Both the position numbers and the translations under genes were made by a program. Under the pieces are notes generated by a model. It worked only from the letters and a program-made list of their open reading frames with translations, ran no database searches and was not told the DNA's origin. Shown in pieces: positions 33,728 to 42,157 of a stretch of DNA of 52,887 nucleotides; positions within the stretch are counted from its first letter, which is position 1; the number at the start of each line of letters is the position of its first letter. Origin of the DNA: a virus; the IMG/VR virus record IMGVR_UViG_3300042549_005911, positions 1-52,887 of that record, one strand, 5' to 3'.

Positions 33728-34033
33728 ATGCCTATTGATGATCTAGGAGTAAGGGATTTGGCGACGCATGGCGCAGTTGCAGGGGCCATGGGTATCCTAG
33801 GTCGCCTTTTAGCTCTTGCTACCTCAGCCCGCAGACCGAGTGGTTGGAACCTACTTTGGGAAATCCCTCTCGCCATTGCCATGGGTGTTATCGGTAAAGG
33901 CATCGCTGACTATTTTGTTTTAACCGGATTTCCAAATTTCGCAGTCATCATCGCCGTGTCATACTCCGGTCCTCGGATTATTGATATCATGCTGTCGCGC
34001 TACAACGAGGGTAAGTCTCTTAAAATCACATGA
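33728..34033 (+). CDS. LydA-like holin
   Basis: A 101-residue protein from ATG 33728 with GAGGAG upstream. It has hydrophobic segments around HGAVAGAMGILGRLLALA, WEIPLAIAMGVIGKGIADYF and FAVIIAVSYSGPRIIDIML, the pattern of the LydA holin family with its conserved GxxGKGxADYFxLTGFP. Holins permeabilise the inner membrane to release the endolysin. Its stop overlaps the endolysin start (ATGA). Confidence 0.78.
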   Translation: MPIDDLGVRDLATHGAVAGAMGILGRLLALATSARRPSGWNLLWEIPLAIAMGVIGKGIADYFVLTGFPNFAVIIAVSYSGPRIIDIMLSRYNEGKSLKIT

Positions 34034-34506
34034 CATCTTTTGACAAGGCTTTTGAGATTCTGATTGGCCATGAAGGCGGCTATGTAAATGATTCGGCCGA
34101 CCGAGGCGGTGAAACGAAATACGGCATCAGCAAACGGGCATACCCGCATATCGACATTGCTAATCTGACGCTTGCTCAGGCCAAGGAAATCTACCGGACT
34201 GATTATTGGGACAAGGTAAAATGTTCTTCACTGCCGCCAGACTTGGCCCTTCTTGTCTTTGACGCAGCGGTGAATAACGGGGTGGGTGCCGCTTCTCGGT
34301 GGCTTCAAGGGGCCGCAAATGTAGCAGTTGACGGGGCTATCGGGCCTAAAACTATCGCCGCGTCGTTTTCTAGTGGCGTGGCAGAACGCTTCCATGCTGT
34401 GCGCGTTGACGCAATGACCAAAATGCCTACGTGGCCCAATCACGGTCGCGGATGGGCGAAGCGATTAGCGTCGTTGCCTTTTAATGCGGCAGAGATGTTG
34501 AAGTAA
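34030..34506 (+). CDS. Endolysin, glycoside hydrolase family 108
   Basis: A 158-residue muramidase-type endolysin. GHEGGYVND (E15 likely catalytic) and RGGETKYGIS are the family 108 hallmark. FDAAVNNGVGAASRWLQ and VDGAIGPKTIAA mark the C-terminal peptidoglycan-binding half. There is no signal peptide, so it depends on the holin encoded directly upstream. It closes the lysis cassette. Confidence 0.93.
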   Translation: MTSFDKAFEILIGHEGGYVNDSADRGGETKYGISKRAYPHIDIANLTLAQAKEIYRTDYWDKVKCSSLPPDLALLVFDAAVNNGVGAASRWLQGAANVAVDGAIGPKTIAASFSSGVAERFHAVRVDAMTKMPTWPNHGRGWAKRLASLPFNAAEMLK

Positions 34507-34520
34507 AACAGGGGTTTTGA

Positions 34521-35522
34521 GTGCAAGTCACGTCAGCCGAAGACTTCGCCCGCATTTGGGTTGAAAATGGTTTTTCCCCTACCCAAACGGCTAAAGCTCT
34601 TGGCATTCATATCCGCAACGTCCATGCAAGGCGCAGCAAGCTGGAAGCTCTTGGATACGTGCTTCCCACTATTACCGACGATCTGACTGAACGAGACACC
34701 GCATACCCTTTGCGGGAAAACCACTTTATTGAAGACGGCACCGCAGTCATTGTGAGCGACCGCCACAAGTGGCCCGGAGATGGCGTAACCGCCGCAGAAG
34801 CAGCCCTCTATACCCTTCTGCCCACCTTACGGCCTGACTTCTTTGTGATGAATGGCGACCTCTTTGACGGCGCCGGTCTTTCTCGTCATCCGCCTTTGGG
34901 TTGGGAGCGCAAGCCCGATGTGAAGTCAGAACTTGAGGCTTGCCAAGAAGTTCTTGCCAATATTGAAGGGCTTTTGCTGCCGGGGACGCCAAAGTTCTAT
35001 ACGGTCGGCAACCACTGCCGACGATTTGATTATAAGTTGGCGCTGACGGCTTCAGACTATAAGGGTATCAGCGGCTTTCGCCTCCACGATCATTTCGCAA
35101 ATTGGAAAATGTCGTGGTCCTTGCACGTCAATGCAAACATTCTTGGTGGGCACACAGTTATCAAGCATAAGCATCGCCAAGGGGTCGGTGCTGCCCGCAA
35201 TAACGCCGCAGTGGCGGGCGTGACTATGGTGACAGGGCATACCCATGCCCTGACGGTGACGCCTATTGAGGACTATAGGGGACGGCGGTGGGGTGTGGAG
35301 TGCGGCTTCCTAAGCCACAAACGCCACGCCGCTTTTGAGTATGCCGAAGACGGGCCTTCCTACTCGCGGCCCGGGTTTGCCGTATTGACATGGCGCGGTG
35401 GTGTGCTATTACCCCCTGAGTTGGTTGAGGTAGATGACGCTGGCGTTGCTTGGTTCAGAGGCGATGCAGTGGCCGTAAATAAACCACGAGTGAGGGTGAG
35501 AGCAAACTATGGAAAAGTTTAA
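34521..35522 (+). CDS. Calcineurin-like metallophosphoesterase
   Basis: A 333-residue protein with GTG start. The first 50 residues look like a helix-turn-helix (FSPTQTAKALGIHIRNVHARRSKLEALGY). The phosphoesterase core follows: VSDRHKW in place of the usual GDxH, NGDLFDGAG (GDxxDx), VGNHCRRFD (GNH), and a C-terminal GHTHAL. Some classic ligands are shifted (SDRH instead of GDIH), so catalytic activity is likely but not certain. Such HTH-plus-phosphoesterase proteins are common in phages near terminase or lysis genes and may act on nucleic acids. Its end overlaps the kinase gene. Confidence 0.82.
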   Translation: MQVTSAEDFARIWVENGFSPTQTAKALGIHIRNVHARRSKLEALGYVLPTITDDLTERDTAYPLRENHFIEDGTAVIVSDRHKWPGDGVTAAEAALYTLLPTLRPDFFVMNGDLFDGAGLSRHPPLGWERKPDVKSELEACQEVLANIEGLLLPGTPKFYTVGNHCRRFDYKLALTASDYKGISGFRLHDHFANWKMSWSLHVNANILGGHTVIKHKHRQGVGAARNNAAVAGVTMVTGHTHALTVTPIEDYRGRRWGVECGFLSHKRHAAFEYAEDGPSYSRPGFAVLTWRGGVLLPPELVEVDDAGVAWFRGDAVAVNKPRVRVRANYGKV

Positions 35523-36150
35523 GCCGGTTCCGGTTATTGGCCTTTATAGCCCCTACATGCAAGCAGGCAAAAGCACGCTTGCAGAAGCGCTGATCTATGA
35601 ACGCGGCTTCACACGGATCAAGATGGCTGATGGCCTAAAGGCTATGTTGAGGGGTCTTTTGGCTTATCAGGGCCTTAATGACGAAGGGATCACTCGGCGC
35701 ATTGAGGGTTCTGCCAAGGGAGAAGCCTCGCCTTGGCTCTCTGGCCATACGCCGCGTTATGCTATGCAGACGCTAGGGACGCAGTGGGCGCGTGATTGCA
35801 TGGGTGAAGATTTTTGGGTTGAAGTGGCTTATTCAAAAATCCATACGTCTATTGCCTCGGGCATTCCGGTCGTCATTGACGATATCCGATTTGAGAACGA
35901 ATACGACATGGTGCAAGGGTTCTCGATGGGTCTTATGGTTAAGATCACTCGGCCAGACGCAGACCCTCAGGCCAACATGCCTTGGTGGAGGAAGGCCATT
36001 ACTAAAAAGCCGCGAAGCGAAGGCAACTTGAATAAAATGCAATTTGACCTGTCATTCGTGAATGATTTTTCTGACGCCAAAGCGTTCACCAAGAACGCGA
36101 TGGATAAGATTGACCAATATCTTTGGGACTGCGGCTACAAGCCGCGCTGA
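35509..36150 (+). CDS. Deoxynucleoside monophosphate kinase
   Basis: A 213-residue P-loop kinase like T4 gene 1. The P-loop is GLYSPYMQAGKST (residues 11-23); LGTQWARDCMGEDFWVE and VVIDDIRFENEYD are typical of the phage dNMP kinase family. It would phosphorylate dNMPs recovered from host DNA or made by ThyX/deaminase. GAGGGTGAGAG precedes the ATG; it overlaps the phosphoesterase gene by 14 nt. Confidence 0.88.
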   Translation: MEKFKPVPVIGLYSPYMQAGKSTLAEALIYERGFTRIKMADGLKAMLRGLLAYQGLNDEGITRRIEGSAKGEASPWLSGHTPRYAMQTLGTQWARDCMGEDFWVEVAYSKIHTSIASGIPVVIDDIRFENEYDMVQGFSMGLMVKITRPDADPQANMPWWRKAITKKPRSEGNLNKMQFDLSFVNDFSDAKAFTKNAMDKIDQYLWDCGYKPR

Positions 36151-36161
36151 GAGGATAGTAT

Positions 36162-36398
36162 ATGCCCCGCAAGAAGCAGGAAGTCGCTAGGTCGCAGTTG
36201 ATGGCGCAGGCAGAGCGCCTTGCTGAAATTGGCGTTGCCAAGGCTGCCATTGTCTTTTTTGACAATGATGGCGACATGGGAATGTGCTTTGCGGGTGGCA
36301 TCAGCAATATGGAGCTTGTGTTCGCTTTTGAACAGGCCAAGATGGCAGTGTTAAATGGCGAGCATGAAGACGACGAGGACGATGACGAAGAAGGGTAA
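36162..36398 (+). CDS. Small acidic-tailed hypothetical protein
   Basis: A 78-residue protein with a basic start (MPRKKQEVARSQL), a central FFDNDGDMGMCFAGGISNMELVFAFEQAK and an acidic tail (DDEDDDEEG). Similar small proteins occur in phage nucleotide operons; function unknown. AGAGGA precedes the ATG. Its stop codon TAA (36396-36398) lies inside the first stem of the following tRNA. Confidence 0.65.
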   Translation: MPRKKQEVARSQLMAQAERLAEIGVAKAAIVFFDNDGDMGMCFAGGISNMELVFAFEQAKMAVLNGEHEDDEDDDEEG

Positions 36399-36471
36399 GC
36401 GTAGCTTAATCAGGTAGAGCGGCCTGCTCATAACAGGCTGGGTGCGGGTTCGAGTCCTGCCGCTTACACCA
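36395..36471 (+). tRNA. tRNA with CAU anticodon (Met elongator or Ile2)
   Basis: A complete cloverleaf: acceptor GTAAGCG/CGCTTAC, D-arm GCTT/GAGC, anticodon stem GCCTG/CAGGC with loop CTCATAA (anticodon CAT), T-stem GCGGG/CCTGC with TTCGAGT loop, discriminator A and encoded CCA. G1-C72 excludes an initiator. Elongator Met and lysidine-modified Ile(AUA) cannot be separated from sequence alone. Its 5' end overlaps the stop codon of the preceding gene. Confidence 0.93.
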
Positions 36472-36488
36472 AAACTAAAGGCACAAGA

Positions 36489-36890
36489 ATGCACGAGGGT
36501 ATTTTCAATACGCTGCGCGTGCTGGCGGAGGACGTGGCCCCGATTAAAAGCTCACGTATGACCGCAGCCATCGTGCGTGGCAAAGACATCATATCGCTCG
36601 GCGCCAACCAAATGCGGACGCATCCGTTCCAAGCCAAATTTGGCAAAAACCCTGAATCTCTTTTTTGGCACGCAGAGACAAACGCCATCTACAATGCCTT
36701 GCGCGTAATGGACGTAGAAGGTTTGAAGAAGGCAGACCTCTACGTTTGTAGGGTCAAATATTTCAGCACCAAACGAGAGCAATTTATTTTTGGCAGCGCC
36801 AAGCCTTGCGCGGGTTGCGCTAAGTGCATTGCTGACTTCGGGATAAAGCGGGTGTTCTATACCACCGAAACGGGATACGAGTGCCTTTAA
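36489..36890 (+). CDS. dCMP/cytidine deaminase-like protein
   Basis: A 133-residue zinc deaminase. The catalytic HAE motif is WHAETNAIYNAL (H61, E63) and the zinc cysteines are KPCAGCAKC (C107, C110), followed by FGIKRVFYTTETG. This fits dCMP deaminase-type enzymes, which feed dUMP to thymidylate synthase; ThyX is encoded elsewhere in the window. It sits between two tRNA genes and its stop is directly adjacent to the tRNA-Leu. An editing-type deaminase cannot be excluded. Confidence 0.85.
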   Translation: MHEGIFNTLRVLAEDVAPIKSSRMTAAIVRGKDIISLGANQMRTHPFQAKFGKNPESLFWHAETNAIYNALRVMDVEGLKKADLYVCRVKYFSTKREQFIFGSAKPCAGCAKCIADFGIKRVFYTTETGYECL

Positions 36891-36978
36891 GGAGGCGTGG
36901 CGGAACTGGCATACGCGGCAGACTCAAAATCTGCTGACCTTAACGGTATTGTGGGTTCGAGTCCCACCGCCTCTACCA
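36891..36978 (+). tRNA. tRNA-Leu (CAA)
   Basis: An 88-nt class II tRNA with acceptor GGAGGCG/CGCCTCT (G1-U72 wobble), anticodon stem GCAGA/TCTGC with loop CTCAAAA (anticodon CAA), a long variable arm, T-arm GTGGG/CCCAC with TTCGAGT, discriminator A and encoded CCA. It reads UUG codons. Confidence 0.94.
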
Positions 36979-36986
36979 ACAAAAAA

Positions 36987-37010
36987 AAGCCGGGCATTTC
37001 TGCCCGGCTT
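36987..37010. terminator. Bidirectional terminator between convergent blocks
   Basis: AAGCCGGGCA (36987-36996) pairs perfectly with TGCCCGGCTT (37001-37010) around TTTC. An A-run on the left and TTTCTTGTTTT on the right let it end both the plus-strand tRNA operon and the minus-strand coat transcript. Confidence 0.92.
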
Positions 37011-37032
37011 TCTTGTTTTAGGCCGCTTGGCT

Positions 37033-38169
37033 TTAGCCAGCGACGCGGACGGCGAGGGCAGGGCGAACTGCCTTGGCGCCGTATAGCACGTCCACAGCGA
37101 AGCGCTCTTGCTTGTTGTGGCGGGTCACTTCCATACGCATGGTCAGGCCAGACACCGGATCGGTCATCTGCGAGATGATCGAGCCAAGCTCGGGGCCACC
37201 ACCCACGCCAGCCAGCGGACGGTTCACGAAGGCGAAGGCTTCGCGCTGGAAGGCAAGGTTGACCACATGCGAAGCGCGCTTGGACACGTCAGAGCCGCTA
37301 GACGCAATCGCCACCAGCGGAGGGCTGATAGTAATAGCGGCCTTGGTGCTGGTGTAGGTCGCGTTGGCCGAAGTCACCACGTAGGTCTGGGTGTTGCCTG
37401 CAATGCTGAACACGTCGCCACGGCGCAGGGTGCCTGCCACGGAGGCGAGGATATCCAGCGAGGTAGCACCAATAGCCGTGGTGGAAGCCACGGTGATGCT
37501 TGCGGCGGTGCCAGCAACGTGGGTCACAACGTTGGTGGACTGGAAGAAGTCGAAGCCGAACTTACGGCCAAGCATACCCTCGATCTTCACTTCCTGGTCG
37601 CCGGTTTTTTCCAGATCGGACATAGCAGGAATCTGAAGAAGCTGAGCCTCGGCATCCGGGTTCAGGACCATGCGGCGGTTGCCCATGGGGGAAAGCTGAC
37701 GGTTTAGGGCCGCACGAGCGTTCACCACGTCAGCAATGGTGCTGAACGGGGTCTGACCGGCAACGCCCACGTATCCATACACGTCCACATACTGGCTGTG
37801 GATGTAGCCGTCCATGGAGTTGGCAAGAGCGCGAACAGTCTCGGAGACGTTCATCGGGAGGAAGGATTCGCTCTCCATGATCTCCATGCGCTGCTTGTCA
37901 GTGATGAAGAAGGGAACTTCCTTCCACTGGTCAAGAGCGATCTGCACGAGGCCGGGGGTGCTGTCCTGAGCCGAAGCGGGGGTCATGGACGGAGCAACGT
38001 CGGTGGCGGTAAAGGTGTTGCTGATCGGAATGTCGATGGTGGAACCACGCATCGCACCTTCAGACGAGTAATCAAGGTTGACTAGGCGCGGCATGATCGC
38101 CTGCTCACGTAGAGCAAGAAGACCACGAGCGAGAAGCCGGGGAATGAGGTTTGACAAACTATTGGGCAT
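37033..38169 (-). CDS. Major capsid protein, P22 coat-like
   Basis: A 378-residue coat protein. The sequence matches the P22 gp5-like branch of the HK97 fold: the N-terminal region has DYSSEGAMRGSTIDIPI, then VPFFITDKQRMEIM, GNRRMVLNPDAEAQLL and KIEGMLGRKFGFDFFQSTNV; an insertion-domain-like beta segment (about residues 215-290, GTLRRGDVFSIAGNTQTYVV) and LAFQREAFAFVNRPL follow. It forms the icosahedral shell. It is on the minus strand with scaffold and portal upstream, and it has its own TTGACT promoter, consistent with the high output needed. Confidence 0.88.
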   Translation of the reverse strand: MPNSLSNLIPRLLARGLLALREQAIMPRLVNLDYSSEGAMRGSTIDIPISNTFTATDVAPSMTPASAQDSTPGLVQIALDQWKEVPFFITDKQRMEIMESESFLPMNVSETVRALANSMDGYIHSQYVDVYGYVGVAGQTPFSTIADVVNARAALNRQLSPMGNRRMVLNPDAEAQLLQIPAMSDLEKTGDQEVKIEGMLGRKFGFDFFQSTNVVTHVAGTAASITVASTTAIGATSLDILASVAGTLRRGDVFSIAGNTQTYVVTSANATYTSTKAAITISPPLVAIASSGSDVSKRASHVVNLAFQREAFAFVNRPLAGVGGGPELGSIISQMTDPVSGLTMRMEVTRHNKQERFAVDVLYGAKAVRPALAVRVAG

Positions 38170-38306
38170 AGTAATCTCCTGTGCTTATAGGGTTTACCGG
38201 CACTCCCGCCGTTGAAACCCGAAGGATTCCGCGAACCGCGCACAACCCACAAGGGAGGCGGGAATTAATTTCGACCCCACAAGGGCAAGAAATGTAAACG
38301 CTCTTT

Positions 38307-38335
38307 TCTTATGGTAAAGTAAACCACAAAGTCAA
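38307..38335 (-). promoter_or_regulatory. Predicted promoter of the coat gene
   Basis: On the minus strand TTGACT (38335-38330), a 17-nt spacer and ATAAGA (38312-38307) lie upstream of the coat start. The -35 box touches the hairpin at 38335-38365. Confidence 0.55.
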
Positions 38336-38365
38336 TACCTACGGGGTTTTAGGCCCCGTAGGTAT
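38335..38365. terminator. 12-bp hairpin between scaffold and coat genes
   Basis: ATACCTACGGGG (38335-38346) and CCCCGTAGGTAT (38354-38365) are perfect complements. A T5 run follows after three bases on the plus strand; on the minus strand no T-run follows. It could end antisense transcripts or protect the coat mRNA. Confidence 0.5.
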
Positions 38366-38375
38366 CTGTTTTTGC

Positions 38376-39161
38376 TTACGCGACCACTGCCTTGCCAGAC
38401 GCAATCGCTTCAAGATTGCCGCTGATTGCCTTGGCGTCAGTGGCGTTGATCCTAACCGGAGCGCGGTCGCCGCCTCGGCCATTGCCGCCGCCTGCGCCAC
38501 CACCAGAAGGGATGCCAAAGAAGAACGGGTTGGTATCGCGAAGTGACTCCACCCACGTATCGAGCGTATGGGGGTTGCCGCTGCGATCAATCACATCAAC
38601 GCCTTCACGCAAAGCAGGCTTGCCGCTTTCGTCGTCAAGCACGAACATCTGCTCGGCCTTGATACGAATATACTCGGCAGCCTCAGGCAACGCCTTAGCC
38701 TTACTGACGGCGGAGGTTACTTCATAGTTCAGCCGCTCAGACCGCCAACGGTTCTGCGCTGCTTCTGCGCGTGCGGCGGCATCCTGCGCTGCCCGCTCTG
38801 CGGCTTCCTTGGCGGCGCGTTCAGCCCCAACCACAGACTTAGTGCGGCGGGTAAGCACGTCCTCAAACGCCGCCTTGCCGCCCTCCACAATCATGCGAAG
38901 GTCCGCATCGGCCTGCATACGCTCCATGAGGTCACGGGCCTTATTGATATCGTCTTGGCTGCCCATACTCTGAATCTGAACTTCATAGGTCTTGCGCTTT
39001 TCGCGCTCTGCCTTGACCTCGTTTAGAAGTTCATCATTCTTTGACTTGAGGCCTTGGGTGGCCTTTGCCACTTCAGCGGCAACTAGGGCCGCAATGTCGG
39101 GCGCACCGCCTCCGCCCTCTGCATTGTAATTCATTTGGTTCTGAAGGGACCGGATAAACAT
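38376..39161 (-). CDS. Probable scaffolding protein
   Basis: A 261-residue, mostly helical, charged protein with a coiled-coil centre (AKEAAERAAQDAAARAEAAQ; LKSKNDELLNEVKAEREKRK) and a C-terminal Gly-rich stretch (GGGAGGGNGRGGD), then NLEAIASGKAVV. The composition and its place immediately upstream of the coat gene are typical of phage scaffold proteins that guide procapsid assembly and leave or are degraded afterwards. Start at ATG 39161; a GGAG upstream on the minus strand supports it. Confidence 0.75.
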   Translation of the reverse strand: MFIRSLQNQMNYNAEGGGGAPDIAALVAAEVAKATQGLKSKNDELLNEVKAEREKRKTYEVQIQSMGSQDDINKARDLMERMQADADLRMIVEGGKAAFEDVLTRRTKSVVGAERAAKEAAERAAQDAAARAEAAQNRWRSERLNYEVTSAVSKAKALPEAAEYIRIKAEQMFVLDDESGKPALREGVDVIDRSGNPHTLDTWVESLRDTNPFFFGIPSGGGAGGGNGRGGDRAPVRINATDAKAISGNLEAIASGKAVVA

Positions 39162-39228
39162 TTTACAAACTCTCCACAGGAGATCGCAATTAACCGATGC
39201 GATATACGGGCACGGCTCAGCCGCACGG

Positions 39229-39257
39229 TTGACTATTAGTGCCTAGATCATTGTATA
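39229..39257 (+). promoter_or_regulatory. Predicted promoter of the small plus-strand pair
   Basis: TTGACT (39229-39234), 17 nt, TGTATA (39252-39257), 33 nt before the ATG at 39291. It faces away from the scaffold gene. Confidence 0.6.
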
Positions 39258-39290
39258 CGGTAAATGCAACACCCTTATGAGGGAAAAGCC

Positions 39291-39671
39291 ATGGCTCCGC
39301 CGAAGAAGTATGAGAAAATTGATTTTACTCCGCCGCAAGGCGTGCAGAGCGCCGCCGAACGCGGGCTCGAACAGCGCCGTAAGTATGGGCGTGGCGGCCT
39401 TACTACCGCAGAAGCGGGCAAGCAAGGCATTGGCTCTGGCGTTGCCCGTGCTGCTACTTTGGCCGCAGGTAAGGACATCTCTCCTGAAACGGCCAAGCGC
39501 ATGAAAGCATTTTTCGACCGGCATGGCGACGCGCCGCAGGCTAAGCCTTCCGATGGTGGGCCGAGTGCGCGTGCAATCGCTATCAATCTTTGGGGCGGAC
39601 GTGCTGGTGAAGCATGGTCTGGTAAGTTGGTGCGGCAAATGAAAGCCGCTGATGAGAAGGCGAAGAAGTGA
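39291..39671 (+). CDS. Small basic phage protein
   Basis: A 126-residue protein from ATG 39291 (GAGGGAAAAG upstream; an earlier in-frame start at 39264 lacks an RBS). Features: PPKKYEKIDFTPPQGVQSAAERGLEQRRKYGRGG, then a repeat-like SGVARAATLAAGKDISPETAKRMKAFFDRH and a conserved INLWGGRAGEAWSGKLV end. This type is common in phage genomes near virion genes and looks nucleic-acid-binding, but function is unknown. It is on the opposite strand from the surrounding capsid genes and has its own promoter. Confidence 0.75.
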   Translation: MAPPKKYEKIDFTPPQGVQSAAERGLEQRRKYGRGGLTTAEAGKQGIGSGVARAATLAAGKDISPETAKRMKAFFDRHGDAPQAKPSDGGPSARAIAINLWGGRAGEAWSGKLVRQMKAADEKAKK

Positions 39672-39835
39672 TGGACAAGCCGCTTTGGGAAAAGAAGAAT
39701 CCCCGTAAACGCTCAACGGCGCTTAGCCCGCAAGATAAAGTTGCTGCCAAGCGCCGTGCTGAAAAGGCGGGCCGCCCCTACCCGAATGCGGTTGATAACA
39801 TCGCTCAAGCCCAAAAGGCTAAAAAGCGCGGTTAA
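39671..39835 (+). CDS. Very small basic protein
   Basis: A 54-residue Lys/Arg-rich protein in a TGATG overlap with the previous gene: MDKPLWEKKNPRKRS, then TALSPQDKVAAKRRAEKAGR and ending QAQKAKKRG. Its stop TAA (39833-39835) overlaps the stop of the opposite-strand gene, so TTAA at 39832-39835 ends both. Probably a companion of the upstream small protein; possibly nucleic-acid-binding. Confidence 0.7.
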   Translation: MDKPLWEKKNPRKRSTALSPQDKVAAKRRAEKAGRPYPNAVDNIAQAQKAKKRG

Positions 39836-40683
39836 CTGCCGCTTGGAATAACACGTTCCAAGAAAGCATCTGACTTTGCGGCCAAGGAGGCAGCGAGGCT
39901 GTCACCGATAAAATCAAACTTGCCTGGACTGGCCTTGGCCTTACGAGCAAGGGACATGGCGCTGGGCAGCAAGTCCGCCTTGGAGAACCACCGCTTGCCG
40001 TCTACGCGGCCTTGGTCATCGAGCGTAGGCCCTGAGGCGTTGCCCGCAGGCTCAGTCACCGTAGGCGCGTAGTAGTCTTCATCGTCGCGCCAGCCAAAAG
40101 GCGCTCCTGCAATGCAAATGCGCTTAGCGCCCATCCAACTAGCAACAGCAACAGCACGGTTTACAACGGTAAAACCGCCACTAGCCACACTTTCGTAGCT
40201 ACAATTTTCTGGAAAGTATTTTTCATAGATTTCCATTTCGCATAGATTTTCAAATGCAGCACCGCAAGCAGAATGGAAAAGCACCACATTTGCGCCGCCC
40301 TTTAAGAGATAATCAAACATTCTTGGATGACAAGAGGTAGCCACAAGGTATGTGACGCGCGAATCAAGAGGCGTCTTCTTAATCTGCTTCTCTCCGGGGT
40401 CCATCGCCACAGAGAAATCGGGGATGATGCCGTACTCCGGTAGAATACGAATCGCCTGCTTTACTGCAAAAACCTTATAGCCAAGGCTTTGCAGCCGCTT
40501 GATTTCTCGCAGAGAGGACGCCTTGACCAAAGATGGCGCTGTGCCACAGACAACAACGCCTTTCAGATCGGCCAGCGCGTCCTTTTGCACGAAAGGCAAA
40601 TTGAGGCTTGCTGCGTATTCGATATTCATAGGAAGAAAGCCAACTTCAGGGTTGACCAGTTTCATGAAGTTGGGCGGTGCCAT
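39832..40683 (-). CDS. DUF115 / MptE-like protein, possible sugar transferase
   Basis: A 283-residue protein with the DUF115 signature: VVVCGTAPSL, then GYKVFAVKQAI, YGIIPDFSVAMDP, a later SGGFTVVNRAVAVASWMGAKRICIAGAPFGW. DUF115 members include pterin pyrophosphokinase-like and flagellin-glycosylation (Maf-like) proteins. It lies among the capsid genes, between portal and scaffold, so it might act on the virion surface or on host glycans; the function is inference. Together with the sugar genes at 14585-16817 it indicates a carbohydrate theme. Confidence 0.78.
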   Translation of the reverse strand: MAPPNFMKLVNPEVGFLPMNIEYAASLNLPFVQKDALADLKGVVVCGTAPSLVKASSLREIKRLQSLGYKVFAVKQAIRILPEYGIIPDFSVAMDPGEKQIKKTPLDSRVTYLVATSCHPRMFDYLLKGGANVVLFHSACGAAFENLCEMEIYEKYFPENCSYESVASGGFTVVNRAVAVASWMGAKRICIAGAPFGWRDDEDYYAPTVTEPAGNASGPTLDDQGRVDGKRWFSKADLLPSAMSLARKAKASPGKFDFIGDSLAASLAAKSDAFLERVIPSGS

Positions 40684-40716
40684 GTCTACCTAAAATTAAA
40701 ATCGAGTTGCACCGCC

Positions 40717-42123
40717 CTATGCGGATGCTTCTTGCGCCATATCTGCCCGCATCTGTGGCGCCATGTCAATCATCTTCTTGACTTGGGCCGGGCCATAAGT
40801 GGACGGAAGCATCTCGCCTTCAAATAGGACGCGGTAATAGGTTTCGTCATCAATATTACCGGCTGCATGAGCCCTGTCCAACTGCAACCAAGTGCGGTAT
40901 TCGAGTGCTGCATCAACGAAATCACGGTTCAACTTGACTTCTACGCCCTGCGGATTGCGGCCGTTCCACCGGACCCAGATTTTCAAAAGTTCTGTCAGGC
41001 CCTTCTCCGCACTGTCTACAATCTCGTAAAGCAAGGAAGTCTCTCCCTTGCCGCGCATCTCTGCAACCTGATTGGATTCGCCCGCCGTGTTCTTGCGGTC
41101 GGCCACGAGGCGCGCGCCAAGGCTTGCCATCTGCGCCTCAAGTTGTGAGCAAGCAGATTCAAGATACTTAAGCCCTTCACCACGATATTCCAAAATACCG
41201 CACGAGTTGGGTTGATCCACAAGCCAAACAGTGTTGGGACCAACACGGTATTCAGGCAATTCATCGCCAAGGTTAGGTGCAATCGCCCAATAGGTCGGTG
41301 TAGCCGTATAGAACTGGCCGTGAGCCAATTGCGCGCTGCGTTGGAAGTGCAGGACGTTCAACTCAGCAATATCCAGAATAGGTGGGCGCTGCACCTTCAT
41401 GCCTGTCTTCATAGGCCCAAAGCAAATGAAGGGCATCTCGCCTCGGAAGAAGCCGCTGTCCGCCAACATAGGGGACACTACGCTTCCAGGCTGGTAGGAA
41501 GTGCTGTTGTCCTTGCTCTTGACCGGAAGCCAAAGGCGCTGGCGATAGATACCCGTCTCGTCAAGATAGAGTTCGCGGTAGACGGTCACTTCCTCAGAAC
41601 CAAAACCTGTTTGGCTATCTACAAGGAAATCTTCTTTCAGCACAATTTGGTTGGCAACGAGGCGCCCGTTGTCGTCGCGCATGTTGCGCCAGTTGGTGAT
41701 GTTCTCTGCCATATAGGTTGTGAAGTAGGGTGCGCCGCCATTAGTTGGCGCATCTACCAACGCACCTACGCGCCCCATGCTTAGAATTTCACGGACAATA
41801 GCACGGGCAAAAACAGTAAACGGTTGATTATCAACGGTGCAGGTTTCAAGCTGAGGCCGCAGCATTTCAGCGCCGTTCAGGATAATCTCTGGCTCCTTGC
41901 GGAAGATCATGCCGACAAGCCCATTGAGCGTGCGGGCAGAAGCGTTGAAGAACTGAGCGCGCTTCTTATACGCTTCATACTCCCCGTAACTCATACCAGA
42001 TAGCTGAGGCAGATACTTCTGGCCGCCTTCTCGGATGGCCTTGGCGCCCTTCAGCACATCCCGGATCATTTGCCAGTCATCTTGGTTGGCGCTGTATTCC
42101 GGTGCAAGGTCGGTGACGGCCAT
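40717..42123 (-). CDS. Portal protein, DUF4055-like
   Basis: A 468-residue portal taken from ATG 42123 (MAVTDLAPEYSANQ) with AGGA upstream; a longer in-frame start at 42186 would include the promoter. Features: YLPQLSGMSYGEYEAYKKRAQFFNASARTL, GRVGALVDAP, MPFICFGPM, LNVLHFQRSAQLAHGQFYTA and VRWNGRNPQGVEVKLN, matching DUF4055 portals. It forms the dodecameric DNA entry ring. It diverges from the terminase genes. Confidence 0.85.
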   Translation of the reverse strand: MAVTDLAPEYSANQDDWQMIRDVLKGAKAIREGGQKYLPQLSGMSYGEYEAYKKRAQFFNASARTLNGLVGMIFRKEPEIILNGAEMLRPQLETCTVDNQPFTVFARAIVREILSMGRVGALVDAPTNGGAPYFTTYMAENITNWRNMRDDNGRLVANQIVLKEDFLVDSQTGFGSEEVTVYRELYLDETGIYRQRLWLPVKSKDNSTSYQPGSVVSPMLADSGFFRGEMPFICFGPMKTGMKVQRPPILDIAELNVLHFQRSAQLAHGQFYTATPTYWAIAPNLGDELPEYRVGPNTVWLVDQPNSCGILEYRGEGLKYLESACSQLEAQMASLGARLVADRKNTAGESNQVAEMRGKGETSLLYEIVDSAEKGLTELLKIWVRWNGRNPQGVEVKLNRDFVDAALEYRTWLQLDRAHAAGNIDDETYYRVLFEGEMLPSTYGPAQVKKMIDMAPQMRADMAQEASA

Positions 42124-42157
42124 GGTGCAAATCCTGAAAAGCAATATAAGGTTGCAG

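Noticed and set aside
41212-41784. 190-aa plus-strand open frame
   Set aside because: Antisense of the portal gene with no motif; a shadow.
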